From Pokkaliibacter plantistimulans (GTDB lineage: Bacteria > Pseudomonadota > Gammaproteobacteria > Pseudomonadales > Balneatricaceae): a stretch of DNA of 64,000 bases. A program made the translations under genes and the position numbers. This document shows positions 8,218-17,361 of this stretch, in pieces. The notes beneath the pieces are model-generated. The model searched no databases. It was not told where the DNA came from and saw only the letters and a list, made by a program, of their open reading frames with translations. The DNA is taken from positions 682,001 to 746,000 of the forward strand of contig NZ_CP177354.1 of assembly GCF_046844695.1 (NCBI RefSeq), read 5' to 3'. Each line of letters starts with the position of its first letter. The first letter of the stretch is position 1.

Positions 8218-9702
8218 ATGTTGAATTTAGTGATTTATTTCCCTCTGCTGGCTGCTGCGGCGATCTGGCTTGGCTGTCGCGAGCGCGGCACCCTCGCCCG
8301 TTCCCTGACGCTGGCGGTGATCTGTCTTGAGACACTGATCCTGTTCGGACTGGCCATGGGTGGCAACACCCTGAGTCTGGATGCCGAGTGGATTGCCGAT
8401 TACGGCATCCACTATCACCTGCAGCTGGATGGCCTTGGTCTGGCGTTGTCGGTACTCAGCGGTGGTCTGGCCGTGGTGGCCATGCTGGTGGGCTGGGAGC
8501 GTATTGACCGCTGGCAGGCTTTTGGTCCGCTGCTGCTGGCGACCCTGAGTGGCATGGTGGGTCTGTTTGCCGCCTACGATCTGATTCTGTTCTACGTGTT
8601 CTGGGAACTGATGCTGATCCCCATGTACTTCATGCTGGCCATGTGGGGTGATCCTGATTCACGCCGCTCCGCCACCCAGTTCATGCTGGTGACCGTGACC
8701 GCGTCACTGCTGATGCTGGTCGCCATCATTCTGCTGTTTATCGCTCATGGCGTGCAGACCGGCATCTATACCTTCGATTACGGCATCCTCAAACAGACTC
8801 CACTGATCGGCAATACCCTGCTGAGCAAGCTTATTCTGGCAGGTCTGCTGCTGGGCTTTGGCGTCAAGGTACCGGTTTTCCCGCTGCACTTCTGGGCTCC
8901 ACTGGCCTATCGCAAGGGCGACCCCAGCGTCATCATCATGCTGTCAGGGGCCATGGCTAATGCCGGTGTCTACGGTCTGCTGCGCTTTACCATGCCGCTG
9001 ATGCCTGAAGTGACGGCGGCCTTCGCCCCCTGGGGCATGGCCATCGGCGCCATCGGCACCCTCTACGGTGCCGCTCAGGCCATTCGTCAGGAAGATCTGC
9101 GCGGTGTGATTGCCTGGTCCAGTATCAGCCACATGAACATTGCCATTCTGGCGCTGTTCGCCTGGCAGGCACAGGCTCTGCACGGCATGGCCCTGCAGCT
9201 GCTGGCGCACGGCCTGTCCGTTGCCGGTCTGTTCGCCATCGCCGCGCTGCTGCTGGATCGCAAACGTGATGGCGTCTATGCCAACGTTGGCGGTCTCTAT
9301 GCACAGATGCCGAAGCTGGGCATGTGCTTCCTGTTCTTCGTGGTGGCGACCGTTGGTATGCCTGGTCTGGCCAACTTCGCGGGCGAAGCGCTGATTCTGG
9401 CCGGTGCCATCAGCCGCTCCATCCTGTGGGGCAGCGTCGGTGCGGTGACCATCCTGCTGAGCGTGATCTACGGGGTGAAAGTCTATGGCAAGGTCATGCT
9501 GGGGCCGGTCAATCCGCGCGTGCCGACCGAACTGTGGGATCTCAACAGCCGTGAAAAGGCCGCGCTGACCGTGCTGATCATCGCCATTCTGGTGATCGGT
9601 CTGATGCCACAGCTGATGATTGAAACCGTACACCTGCCCACCGCCGAACTGCTGGCGGTCAATATCGATTCGCTGTTTGGGGGTGTCCATGCCATCGACT
9701 GA
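8218..9702 (+). CDS. nuoM: NADH-quinone oxidoreductase subunit M
   Basis: 494 residues, the central antiporter-like subunit (ND4). The N-terminal membrane glutamate lies in FYVFWELMLIPMYF near residue 127, and the lysine motif in GFGVKVPVFPLHFWAPLAYRKGDPSVI near 220. AAGGAG lies 10-15 bases before the ATG. It overlaps nuoN by 14 bases, so nuoN is probably translated by coupling. Confidence 0.97.
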   Translation: MLNLVIYFPLLAAAAIWLGCRERGTLARSLTLAVICLETLILFGLAMGGNTLSLDAEWIADYGIHYHLQLDGLGLALSVLSGGLAVVAMLVGWERIDRWQAFGPLLLATLSGMVGLFAAYDLILFYVFWELMLIPMYFMLAMWGDPDSRRSATQFMLVTVTASLLMLVAIILLFIAHGVQTGIYTFDYGILKQTPLIGNTLLSKLILAGLLLGFGVKVPVFPLHFWAPLAYRKGDPSVIIMLSGAMANAGVYGLLRFTMPLMPEVTAAFAPWGMAIGAIGTLYGAAQAIRQEDLRGVIAWSSISHMNIAILALFAWQAQALHGMALQLLAHGLSVAGLFAIAALLLDRKRDGVYANVGGLYAQMPKLGMCFLFFVVATVGMPGLANFAGEALILAGAISRSILWGSVGAVTILLSVIYGVKVYGKVMLGPVNPRVPTELWDLNSREKAALTVLIIAILVIGLMPQLMIETVHLPTAELLAVNIDSLFGGVHAID

Positions 9703-11134
9703 TTTTTACCCCGTCATAGCCCCGGCCCTGACCGGTATCGGTGGCTTGCTGGTACTGCTGATTGGCGTCTGGCCACGGCTGAAAGATGCGGCGCTGGTGG
9801 CGTTCTATGCCAGCATCGTGCTGCTGCTGGGAGCCATGGCCGTGTTGCTGGCTCCCCATGAAGCGGCTGGTTTCGAGCGTTTTATCAGCCTTGATCCGGT
9901 CAACCGCCACGGCTGGCTGCTGTTTACGGCCGGTGGTCTGGCCACCCTGCTGCTGGCCTGGCGTGACCGTCAGCTGCTGGGCGAAGTGGATGAACAGTTC
10001 TGTTCGCTGGTGCTGTTTGCCGTTACCGGAACCTATCTGCTGAGTGCGGCGACCAACCTGCTGGCCGCCTTTATCGGCATGGAACTGACCGCCCTGTCGG
10101 TGATGGCCATGATTGCCTGGCAGCCACAACGCAAGGGTGCCATCGAGGCGGCGATCAAATATGCCATTACTGCCACGGTCAGCGGCTCGATCATGCTGTT
10201 TGGTATCGTGCTGATGTATGCCGGTAGCGGCAGCCTGTATCTGGATGCCATCCCCGGCAATCTGGGCGGTGAGCGTACCAACGAGACGCTGGTGATCGTC
10301 GGTCTGGCCATGGTGCTGGTCGGTATCGCCTTCGAGCTGGCAGTCGCACCGTTCCATTGCTGGCTGGCCGATGTGTTCCAGGGTTCCAGCTCCCCGGTCA
10401 CCGCCTTTATTGCTTCTGTGGGCAAGATCGCCATGCTGCTGTTCCTGCTCAATCTGGCGGATCAGCTGTCTGGCCTGTGGCCTGCCATCCATGGCGTGAT
10501 CATCGGCATGGTGGTACTCAGCGTGGTCTGGGGTAACCTGGCGGCGCTGCGGCAGAGCAACCTCAAACGCATGCTGGCCTATTCCTCCGTCGCTCACTTT
10601 GGCTATGTGCTGCTGGCGCTGACGGCCATCAGTGGCGATGCCGATGGCAATGCCGATCTGCTGCAGGCCGCGGCTTACTACGGCCTGAGCTATGCGGTGA
10701 TGAACATGGTCAGCTTCGCCGTGATCGGCTTGCTGTCAGGTATCAACCCCAGTGCTGATCTGGAAGGTTACCGTGGGATGGGTCGTCGTTACCCGCTGCT
10801 CGGTGTAGCACTGGCGATTGCTGTGCTGTCACTGGCCGGCATTCCGCCCACCGCCGGTTTCTTTGGCAAACTGTTTGTCTTCACTCAGGCGCTGAATCAG
10901 GGCCAGCTCGGTCTGGTGATCATCGCCAGTCTGGCCGCCGCCAGCTCACTGTTCTACTACCTGCGGATTCTGGTGGTGTTCTTCTCGGTGCCGAGCAATG
11001 AGGTCAGTGAAGAGGCCGATATCGCCCTGCAGGGCGATGCGGTGGTGATGGGTCCGACACTGGTGATCAGCCTCAGTACCGCAGCAGTGCTGCTGATTGG
11101 TCTGTGTGCCGGGACGGTGCTCACGTTTATCTGA
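9689..11134 (+). CDS. nuoN: NADH-quinone oxidoreductase subunit N
   Basis: 481 residues (E. coli 485). Third antiporter-like subunit (ND2). The conserved FIGMELTALSVMAM helix, FKLAVAPFH-like segment (here FELAVAPFHCWLADVFQGS) and IPPTAGFFGKLFVF confirm identity. In the family the position before AVAPFH is usually lysine; here it is leucine preceded by glutamate, which deserves checking in an alignment. The start at 9689 is chosen because homology begins at MPSTDFYPV and GGGGGTG precedes it; an in-frame ATG at 9620 lies deep in nuoM. This is the last gene of the operon. Confidence 0.95.
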   Translation: MPSTDFYPVIAPALTGIGGLLVLLIGVWPRLKDAALVAFYASIVLLLGAMAVLLAPHEAAGFERFISLDPVNRHGWLLFTAGGLATLLLAWRDRQLLGEVDEQFCSLVLFAVTGTYLLSAATNLLAAFIGMELTALSVMAMIAWQPQRKGAIEAAIKYAITATVSGSIMLFGIVLMYAGSGSLYLDAIPGNLGGERTNETLVIVGLAMVLVGIAFELAVAPFHCWLADVFQGSSSPVTAFIASVGKIAMLLFLLNLADQLSGLWPAIHGVIIGMVVLSVVWGNLAALRQSNLKRMLAYSSVAHFGYVLLALTAISGDADGNADLLQAAAYYGLSYAVMNMVSFAVIGLLSGINPSADLEGYRGMGRRYPLLGVALAIAVLSLAGIPPTAGFFGKLFVFTQALNQGQLGLVIIASLAAASSLFYYLRILVVFFSVPSNEVSEEADIALQGDAVVMGPTLVISLSTAAVLLIGLCAGTVLTFI

Positions 11135-11157
11135 GTGCTCTGAGGGTATGACAACAA

Positions 11158-11189
11158 CCCCATCTGTCTCGCGGCAGATGGGGTTTTGT
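11158..11189 (+). terminator. Rho-independent terminator of the nuo operon
   Basis: A 9-bp perfect stem CCCCATCTG/CAGATGGGG with an 8-base loop, followed by TTTTGTTTT. It sits 24 bases after the nuoN stop and just before the convergent DUF4328 gene. Confidence 0.93.
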
Positions 11190-11190
11190 T

Positions 11191-11928
11191 TTACTGGGCG
11201 GCCAGTTCAGGCGGCGTTGGTAAGGATAGCGTGCTAGCGCTGCTGTCATCTGGCTGGGTCTGCTGTTGCGCCTGATGCTGGGCCTGCTGGCGGCGCTGAA
11301 TGGTACGGATGAGGTACAGCAGTAACAGGGTCAGTGGCAGGCTGAGAAAGGCGTTGATGCCGTACAGCACCGCTAGTTCACGCAGGGCCAGCAGCTGCTC
11401 GACACGGTTGGTCAGTAATTCCTCGACCCGGCCAAGCAACAGCACGACCAGCCACAACCCCCACCACAGGCGCATCAGGCCGGGCACCCTGATACGGCTC
11501 CAGCCGGAGGCGGTGCTGAGGCTGGTCTGCCACAGCTCTTTCATGGCCTGAAAGGGTTTCCAGAGATTCAGACCGGGGATGAAGTAACTCGCCACGGCCC
11601 AGCCGGGTGAAAACTGCAGGCCTTTGCTACCGAGCTGGTGGGCGTTGTAAACGGCGCGATAGGTCCAGAGCAGCACCCCGGTCCCGGCTACGACAGCGGT
11701 CGCTAAGCTGAACAGCAGGGCGCCGATCAGACGCAGCTGACTGGACTGCACATCGCTGTCCACCGATTCGGCAGCCAGATACACGCCGTGTTGCAGGTCC
11801 GTCAACAGCCGGTAATCCAGTACGGAGCTGATCAGGACCAGCAGCGTGGCCAGCAGATACAGATAAAGCAGATAACTGACCCAGCGGGTCATGGTGTGAT
11901 AATCACGATAGCCCTGAGGTCGGGTCAC
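11191..11928 (-). CDS. DUF4328 membrane protein
   Basis: 245 residues with four hydrophobic segments (about 20-45, 75-100, 165-185 and 200-225). The segment with SPGWAVASYFIPGLNLWKPF followed by MKELW is the signature of DUF4328 membrane proteins, whose function is unknown. The start is GTG at 11928 with AAGGA 8 bases upstream; an internal ATG 12 codons later is possible. The last 30 residues are Gln/Ser-rich. It is divergent from a LysR gene across a 98-base gap and converges on the nuo terminator. Confidence 0.8.
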   Translation of the reverse strand: MTRPQGYRDYHTMTRWVSYLLYLYLLATLLVLISSVLDYRLLTDLQHGVYLAAESVDSDVQSSQLRLIGALLFSLATAVVAGTGVLLWTYRAVYNAHQLGSKGLQFSPGWAVASYFIPGLNLWKPFQAMKELWQTSLSTASGWSRIRVPGLMRLWWGLWLVVLLLGRVEELLTNRVEQLLALRELAVLYGINAFLSLPLTLLLLYLIRTIQRRQQAQHQAQQQTQPDDSSASTLSLPTPPELAAQ

Positions 11929-12026
11929 GGTGCGATTCCTTGAACCAGGATGTTTCCAATTGCAACACTATGCCTAACCCCCGTGCTTTCGGCCAGATCA
12001 TCGATGCGTTTAACAAGGGATGAGTG

Positions 12027-12914
12027 ATGAACAATCTTTTGCACTGGCGGCTGATGCTGGCCGTGGCGGAACTGGGGACGTTGTCCAGGGCTGCTGAGCA
12101 GTGTGGTATTACCCAGTCAGGTGCCAGTCAGGCCATCGCCCAGATGGAGGCGGGGCTGGGCGTGCCGCTGTTCGTCAGGGAAGTGCGGACGATGACGCTG
12201 ACCGCTGTGGGTCAACAGGTGCTGGAGAAGGCTCGGCGTATGCTGGCGGAGTGGCAGGATATCCGGCTGCTGGCTCAGCAGGCGGCAGGTATTCAGCCGG
12301 CACAATTACTCCTTGCCAGCTTCCCGTCGGTATACAGCGAGAAGCTGCAACATTTTGTCCGTCACTTCCGGCACCAGTATCCGGCCATTGAGGTGGTTAA
12401 CCTGACGGGCACCGATGTGGAGGCCCGGCAGTGGCTGGAGCAGGGGCAGGTGGACCTGGCGGTGCTGATGAACGCGCCCGTCACGGCGCCCGGCCTGCTG
12501 CTGGGAGCAGATCAGTGGGTCGCGGTGTTAGCCAGCCAGCATCCGCTGGCTAACCGCTCCTCGCAGTTGCCGCTGTCGCTGGCTGAGCTGGCGGCCATGC
12601 CTTTTATCGTCGCGACCGGCGGCTGTGATCTGCATAGCGAGGCGTTGTTTCAGGCGCTGGGACAGCCGTTGCAGCAGGTGGTCATGCGGGTGCAGGAGTG
12701 GCCAACGGCCTATGCATTGCTCAGACAGAACCGGGGTGTCTCCGTCGCACCGGCGTCGACGCTGCCTGCTGATCAGTCGGGCTTGCGGGTATTTCCACTG
12801 GCCACCGCCTGCCAGCGTACCTTTGTGCTGCAGTGCAGCCCACGTTCGTCCCAGACCATCGCCACACAGCGCTTTCTCGACAGTCTGCAGGCATGGCTGA
12901 GCAACGGCGTATAA
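12027..12914 (+). CDS. LysR-family transcriptional regulator
   Basis: 295 residues. The N-terminal winged helix-turn-helix reads LGTLSRAAEQCGITQSGASQAI, followed by the LysR linker helix (about 60-85) and a periplasmic-binding-like effector domain (90-290). The ATG at 12027 fits AAGGGA at 12015-12020; the adjacent GTG at 12024 is an alternative. It is followed by a glutathione S-transferase gene on the same strand after 141 bases, a plausible target. The effector is unknown. Confidence 0.9.
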   Translation: MNNLLHWRLMLAVAELGTLSRAAEQCGITQSGASQAIAQMEAGLGVPLFVREVRTMTLTAVGQQVLEKARRMLAEWQDIRLLAQQAAGIQPAQLLLASFPSVYSEKLQHFVRHFRHQYPAIEVVNLTGTDVEARQWLEQGQVDLAVLMNAPVTAPGLLLGADQWVAVLASQHPLANRSSQLPLSLAELAAMPFIVATGGCDLHSEALFQALGQPLQQVVMRVQEWPTAYALLRQNRGVSVAPASTLPADQSGLRVFPLATACQRTFVLQCSPRSSQTIATQRFLDSLQAWLSNGV

Positions 12915-13055
12915 GCGTGGGGTCAGACAGGAACGGCGTGGCGATAAGGTCAGCTAATAGCACGTAGCTGAAAACCCTGATGTTCATTCCTTGCGGTGAT
13001 GGAGAGGATAGCAGAGCTGATCTGAATACCACTGCATCACTCAGGAATGACTGAT

Positions 13056-13655
13056 ATGAAGCTATATTTTGCCCCCGGTGCCTGCTCTCTGGCCGTACAC
13101 ATCGTGCTGCGTGAGCTGCAGCTGCCGTTTACCCTGGTCAGGGTCAACAACCAGACCAAACTGACCGAGCAGGGTGAGGACTTCCTGCAGATCAATCCCA
13201 AAGGCTATGTGGCTGCCCTGATGCTGGATGACGGTCAGGTACTCACCGAAGGGGTGGTCATTCTGCAGTATCTGGCAGATCTGTCCGCCGATGCCCGGCT
13301 GGCGCCCGTCAATGGCAGCTGGTTACGGGTGCGTTTGCAGGAATGGCTGAACTTCATCACCGCGGAGCTGCATGCGGCGTGCAGCCCATTGTTCAGCGAG
13401 GCCATGCCCGCAGTGGCGAAGCAGCTGCTGCGTGACAGGTTGGGCCATCGGCTGAGCTATCTGTCGCACACCCTGCAGCAGCAGGACTACCTGATGGAGC
13501 AGGGTTACAGTGTGGCGGATGCCTATCTGTTTACGGTGCTGGGCTGGCTGCCGCGTCTGGGGCTGGATCTGGACCGCTGGCCTGCACTGGTGGCCTTCAT
13601 GGCCCGGCTGGCGGAGCGTCCGGCGGTAGCGGCGGCACTGGCTGCAGAAGCCTGA
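13056..13655 (+). CDS. Glutathione S-transferase (GstA-like)
   Basis: 199 residues. The N-terminal thioredoxin-like half opens MKLYFAPGACSLAVHIVL, matching bacterial beta-class GSTs in which Cys10 and Ser11 line the glutathione site. NPKGYVAALML and LTEGVVILQYLAD form the cis-Pro and glutathione-binding parts. The C-terminal half is all-helical. The start at 13056 is preferred because AGGA lies 11 bases upstream and the protein begins as the family does; an ATG three codons earlier is too close to that site. Confidence 0.9.
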   Translation: MKLYFAPGACSLAVHIVLRELQLPFTLVRVNNQTKLTEQGEDFLQINPKGYVAALMLDDGQVLTEGVVILQYLADLSADARLAPVNGSWLRVRLQEWLNFITAELHAACSPLFSEAMPAVAKQLLRDRLGHRLSYLSHTLQQQDYLMEQGYSVADAYLFTVLGWLPRLGLDLDRWPALVAFMARLAERPAVAAALAAEA

Positions 13656-13822
13656 GGTGCCGGACGGGGAGGGCGCGCTCCTTGATCTGGGAAAAAACGC
13701 TGATGAGGATGCTTTTCCTTGATCGCGCAGCAGTGATCTCCGATCATCTACAGCCGTCCGGCCTTCGCCGGCGGCATCCGGGGCGCTGCCCGTTGCGTCC
13801 CGACGCTCATCCCGAGTCCAGC

Positions 13823-14743
13823 ATGATTATCCACAATCAGAAACCCAACCTTGCCACCCTGTTGTTCGCCTACAAGGGCACCATCATTGCCATTATCTGG
13901 CCCAAGGTACTGTTTACCGTACTGCTCAGTTCGCTGGTGGTGATGACCCACGGCACGCTCTATGACTACAAGCTGGTGCTGACCGCGACGCCTTTTACCC
14001 TGTGGGGCCTGACCCTGGCGATCTTTCTGGGGTTCCGCAATACCGTCGCCTATCAGCGCTTCTGGGAGGCACGCACGCTGTGGGGGGAAGTGCTGGTAGT
14101 AGCGCGTAATCTGACCCGCCAGACCTTGACACTGTTGCCGGATTTGCCTGCTGCCCAGCAACGCGTACTGAGTTATCGCGTCGCAGCGTTTGCCTATGTG
14201 ATGCGTGACTGTCAGCGTGGCCAGGCCATTGGTGAGGAAGCCGCAGCCCTGCTGCCAGCGCAGGAGCTGAAGGAGCTGCAGGACAGTGACAATGCGCCGA
14301 ACATGCTGCTGTTACGGATGAGTCAGGCGTTTGTGGCGGCCTTTCGGCAACAGGGGGTAGACAGTATTCTGCTGGCCGGGGTGGAGCAGCAGGTGAACCG
14401 TCTGTCTTATGTGCACGGTGGCTGCGAGCGGATCAAGTCGACGCCGATCCCTTATCCCTACATTCTGATGCTGCACCGCTTCGTACATATCTACTGCTTC
14501 CTGCTGCCATTCTGTCTGGTGGACAGTATCGGCTGGCTGACACCGTTCGTGGTCTGCGTGCTGGCTTATACCTTCTTCGGACTGGATGCCCTGGGCGATC
14601 AGATTGCCGATCCGTTCGATACCCAGCCCAACGATCTGGCACTGGATGCCATGAGCCGTAATATCGAGATTAATGTGCGTATGCTGCTGGGTGAGCAGGC
14701 GCTGCCACAGGGTGTCGAAGCCCGGGACGGGGTATTGCTGTAA
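13823..14743 (+). CDS. Bestrophin-like (UPF0187) membrane channel protein
   Basis: 306 residues, close to the E. coli YneE length. Typical features are an N-terminal hydrophobic pair (about 20-75), TLWGLTLAIFLGFRNTVAYQRFWEARTLWG near 55-85, GCERIKSTPIPYPYILMLHRF near 195-215 and the acidic loop LGDQIADPFDTQPNDLALD near 255-275. Bacterial homologues form pentameric ion channels. The start at 13823 is chosen by homology; an in-frame extension to 13682 encodes an Arg/Pro-rich stretch not expected in the family. No strong ribosome site is seen. Confidence 0.88.
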   Translation: MIIHNQKPNLATLLFAYKGTIIAIIWPKVLFTVLLSSLVVMTHGTLYDYKLVLTATPFTLWGLTLAIFLGFRNTVAYQRFWEARTLWGEVLVVARNLTRQTLTLLPDLPAAQQRVLSYRVAAFAYVMRDCQRGQAIGEEAAALLPAQELKELQDSDNAPNMLLLRMSQAFVAAFRQQGVDSILLAGVEQQVNRLSYVHGGCERIKSTPIPYPYILMLHRFVHIYCFLLPFCLVDSIGWLTPFVVCVLAYTFFGLDALGDQIADPFDTQPNDLALDAMSRNIEINVRMLLGEQALPQGVEARDGVLL

Positions 14744-14752
14744 CAGAAAGCA

Positions 14753-14780
14753 CAATGCCGCCCGAGGGCGGCATTGTTTT
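14753..14780 (+). terminator. Rho-independent terminator
   Basis: A 10-bp stem CAATGCCGCC/GGCGGCATTG with loop CGAG, followed by TTTT. It is 9 bases after the bestrophin-like gene and probably also serves the convergent DUF1127 gene. Confidence 0.92.
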
Positions 14781-14813
14781 TAGAACCAGTTCACCATTGG
14801 CATAAGTGCCATC

Positions 14814-15068
14814 TCAGCAGCAGGCGGATACCTGCTTGACTGCTGATACAGGCTGCGCCGCAGCGGGTTTGCTGGCTGGCGTGGTGGTGACCACCGTGCT
14901 GAGGCTGCTTTCGCCACTCAGACTGCGAATGCGTCCACCGTCACGGTAGACGCCGATATCCTTCAGCAGATGATCATCCAGATGCAGCATCTGCTGATAG
15001 GTCACTTCGTCATTGGCGGCACGGGTCAGGCGCCGGTGCAGCGCGCGTATCAGTCCTGCCAGAAACAT
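14814..15068 (-). CDS. DUF1127 small protein
   Basis: 84 residues. The short DUF1127 motif appears near residues 23-48 (MLHLDDHLLKDIGVYRDGGRI), after a basic amphipathic helix (LIRALHRRLTRA). A Ser/Thr/Ala-rich tail ending in SACC extends beyond the usual domain. The start at 15068 is supported by GGAGG 10 bases upstream; an in-frame longer version is unlikely. In other bacteria DUF1127 proteins bind RNA or affect phosphate and metabolism, but the function here is not known. The next gene on this strand, upstream at 15133, encodes a GST. Confidence 0.85.
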   Translation of the reverse strand: MFLAGLIRALHRRLTRAANDEVTYQQMLHLDDHLLKDIGVYRDGGRIRSLSGESSLSTVVTTTPASKPAAAQPVSAVKQVSACC

Positions 15069-15132
15069 GATGTATTCCTCCGACTTTATATGCAGCTCTG
15101 TCGCTTCCGCGTCTCGGGCGGATAACGGCTGG

Positions 15133-15744
15133 TCAGGCTGCAGGGGTAGCCACAAAGGCCGGTAGCTGTTCGGCATAGTCCGAATAGGCCTGCAGCGCAG
15201 GGTGGTCTGCACTGGCCAGCACATCGGGTAACAGCATCTGGTTGAACTGCCAGGCCACGGCGAGGGTAATACCCGCCTGATTCAGGCTGCCGTCGGCTGG
15301 CAGGGGATGGCGGCTGACTTCCTGCTCCAGTGCAGTAAAGGCCGCCCGTAGCTGACCTTCGACCCGTTCCAGCCAGGGCGCATGTTGCTTCTCCGCCGGA
15401 CGCAGGTTGTGTTCGTAGACGATCTGGACGGTCTTTTCACAGCCCGCCAGTGCCAGCCCGATCAGGCGCAACGCCTGAGTGCGTGCCGCTGCTGCCGTGG
15501 GCATCAGACTGTGGCCCGGGTGGACGACGTTTTCCAGATAGTCGAGGATCAGCTGGGAATCCATCAGCACGGTGCCGTCGTCGGTGACCAGTGTGGGTGC
15601 CTTGACGACCGGATTGATGTGCTGGAACTGGTCAAAGGTGCTGAACACCGACACGGGCCGGTGTTCAAAGGGAATGTCGAGTACCCGCAGAGAGATGGCT
15701 ACGCGGCGTACATAGGGTGAATCAAGCATGCCAATCAGTTGCAT
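15133..15744 (-). CDS. Glutathione S-transferase family protein (YibF-like)
   Basis: 203 residues. The N-terminal thioredoxin-like domain starts MQLIGMLDSPYVRRVAISL, as in YibF-type GSTs, with a Ser-Pro-Tyr at the active-site turn. NPVVKAPTLVTDDG and MDSQLILDYLE form the glutathione-binding segments. The C-terminal domain is helical. GGAGGACAGG precedes the ATG. The substrate is unknown. Confidence 0.9.
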   Translation of the reverse strand: MQLIGMLDSPYVRRVAISLRVLDIPFEHRPVSVFSTFDQFQHINPVVKAPTLVTDDGTVLMDSQLILDYLENVVHPGHSLMPTAAAARTQALRLIGLALAGCEKTVQIVYEHNLRPAEKQHAPWLERVEGQLRAAFTALEQEVSRHPLPADGSLNQAGITLAVAWQFNQMLLPDVLASADHPALQAYSDYAEQLPAFVATPAA

Positions 15745-15836
15745 CCTGTCCTCCAGAGCGGTCAGGTTGATGTGGTTGCTGACTCAAACCCTAATCCGAC
15801 GGGGGCTTGAGTCGCTTCGGCGCCTCAGGCATCGGT

Positions 15837-16121
15837 TCAGCTGAACGCGATAGCGGTGCGGTGCCATACCTGATCCAGCAGGTGACGCCAGCCGGAAACT
15901 TCCTTATAGGTGGCCTGGGCTTTCAGCGTCAGCACGCCTTCACCTTCAATGATCAGTTTGCCGGCAGGCAGGCTGTGCTGGGGTGCGTTGCTGTCCAGGG
16001 TGATGTCTTTGCCGTTCAGGCTCAGCCAGTGTTCGCCGGAGATCAGGCGTACTTCAGTGGCTTCGTGCAGTTCCAGTACCAGAGTTTCTTTGGCGTTGAG
16101 TTGCAGGTTCAGGGTGCTCAT
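15837..16121 (-). CDS. DUF2917 protein
   Basis: 94 residues, predicted beta-rich. The stretch LVLELHEATEVRLISGEHWLSLNG followed by DITLDSN and LPAGKLIIEGEG is the DUF2917 pattern, resembling a small cupin-like barrel. GAGG 9-12 bases upstream supports the start at 16121 rather than an in-frame codon at 16178. It is divergent from a GcvA-like LysR gene across 259 bases. That arrangement suggests the regulator controls it, which is inferred. Confidence 0.78.
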   Translation of the reverse strand: MSTLNLQLNAKETLVLELHEATEVRLISGEHWLSLNGKDITLDSNAPQHSLPAGKLIIEGEGVLTLKAQATYKEVSGWRHLLDQVWHRTAIAFS

Positions 16122-16380
16122 GGTGTTTTCCTCTTTGCTACACATGCTGTGCAGGGTGTTGAAAAAGGAATCGAGCAAAGGCCAAACCTGGCGTTATCTG
16201 CCGAAACAGCAAAGATATTCTCTTTACCGTACCCAATAAGCAGAGACCGTTAACGCTGAATGGCCTGGCTATGTGCTTTTCAACTGCCTGCCAGGGCATG
16301 AATTGATGGGTGCTACTATAGTCGTAAGCCGGAAAATAGAATATCGACATTAATTTGCGCTGGATGTTAGTTTTACTTAC
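16122..16380. promoter_or_regulatory. Divergent promoter region between DUF2917 and LysR genes
   Basis: 259 bases without a gene, noticeably richer in A+T than its surroundings. It must hold the start signals of both divergent genes. A CTACTATAGT stretch at about 16312-16321 resembles a -10 region for the LysR gene. No clear operator could be fixed by eye. Confidence 0.4.
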
Positions 16381-17295
16381 ATGAGCACCTTACCCCCATT
16401 ACCCGCCCTGCGCAGTTTCGAGGCCGTAGCCCGTTTGGGCAGCGTGACGCTGGCTGCAACGGAACTGTTTGTTACACATTCCGCTATCAGCCAGCAATTG
16501 CGGTTGCTTGAGGATTTGCTCGGAGTGCCGTTGTTTATTCGTGAGGGCCGCGGCCTGCGTCTGACCGAGGATGGCCGCATGTATGCGCTGCAAGTGCGGC
16601 AGGCGCTGCGTGAGATAAGCAACGCTACACAGTTGGTGCGGGCACGTCCGCGTGAGGGGGAACTGGTCATTGCCACCCTGCCATCGTTCTGCAGCCAGTG
16701 GCTGTTGCCGCGTTTTCCCCGCTTCCAGCAACGCTATCCGGACTACCGGGTCAGTATTCGCGCCAGTCTGGATATTCAGGACTTGCGTCAGGGTCTGGTG
16801 GACATCGGTATCCGTATGGGGCTGGGTGACTGGGAGGGGCTGGAGAAGAAACGGCTGTTTGAAGACAAGATCATCATGGTCGCCGCTCCGCACTACAATC
16901 AGGGCAAGTTGCCACGCACTCCGAAGGAAGTGATGGCGGCGCGCCTGATTCGCTCGACCGAGTCCTGGAGCCCCTGGTGCGAAGTGGCGGGGGTGAAGGA
17001 GCCGCCGATCAACCGCCCCGGCGGGCTGTGGATCAATGATTCCAACGTCATCATGGAAGCCGTGCGCATGGGGCAGGGTGTAGCGCTGGAACGCCTGAGT
17101 GTGGTCAGGCCGTTTCTGGAACGCGGCGAGATTGTGCGTCTTACCGATATTGTTGCGCCCTATCGTTTTCCCTACTGGCTGGTGTGGCCCGAACGCGAGT
17201 TGTCGGCAGGCAAGCAGCACGACTTCATCGAGTGGATGATGGAGGAAGCTCAGCGCTATCAGCAGGAGCTGGACAGCTACATGGCCGCCGTATAG
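16381..17295 (+). CDS. LysR-family regulator, GcvA-like
   Basis: 304 residues. The HTH (LGSVTLAATELFVTHSAISQQLRLLE) and the start PPLPALRSFEAVARLGS match the GcvA branch of LysR proteins, as does the C-terminal PYWLVWPE. No strong ribosome site is seen before the ATG. It lies 66 bases upstream of the two large unrecognised genes on the same strand and divergent from the DUF2917 gene, so either could be its target. Confidence 0.9.
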   Translation: MSTLPPLPALRSFEAVARLGSVTLAATELFVTHSAISQQLRLLEDLLGVPLFIREGRGLRLTEDGRMYALQVRQALREISNATQLVRARPREGELVIATLPSFCSQWLLPRFPRFQQRYPDYRVSIRASLDIQDLRQGLVDIGIRMGLGDWEGLEKKRLFEDKIIMVAAPHYNQGKLPRTPKEVMAARLIRSTESWSPWCEVAGVKEPPINRPGGLWINDSNVIMEAVRMGQGVALERLSVVRPFLERGEIVRLTDIVAPYRFPYWLVWPERELSAGKQHDFIEWMMEEAQRYQQELDSYMAAV

Positions 17296-17361
17296 CAGGG
17301 CGGAACCGGCCCCGGCGCGCAGGCCACCCACAAGGACGCCTGTCCCTGAGGAGCCTGCATC

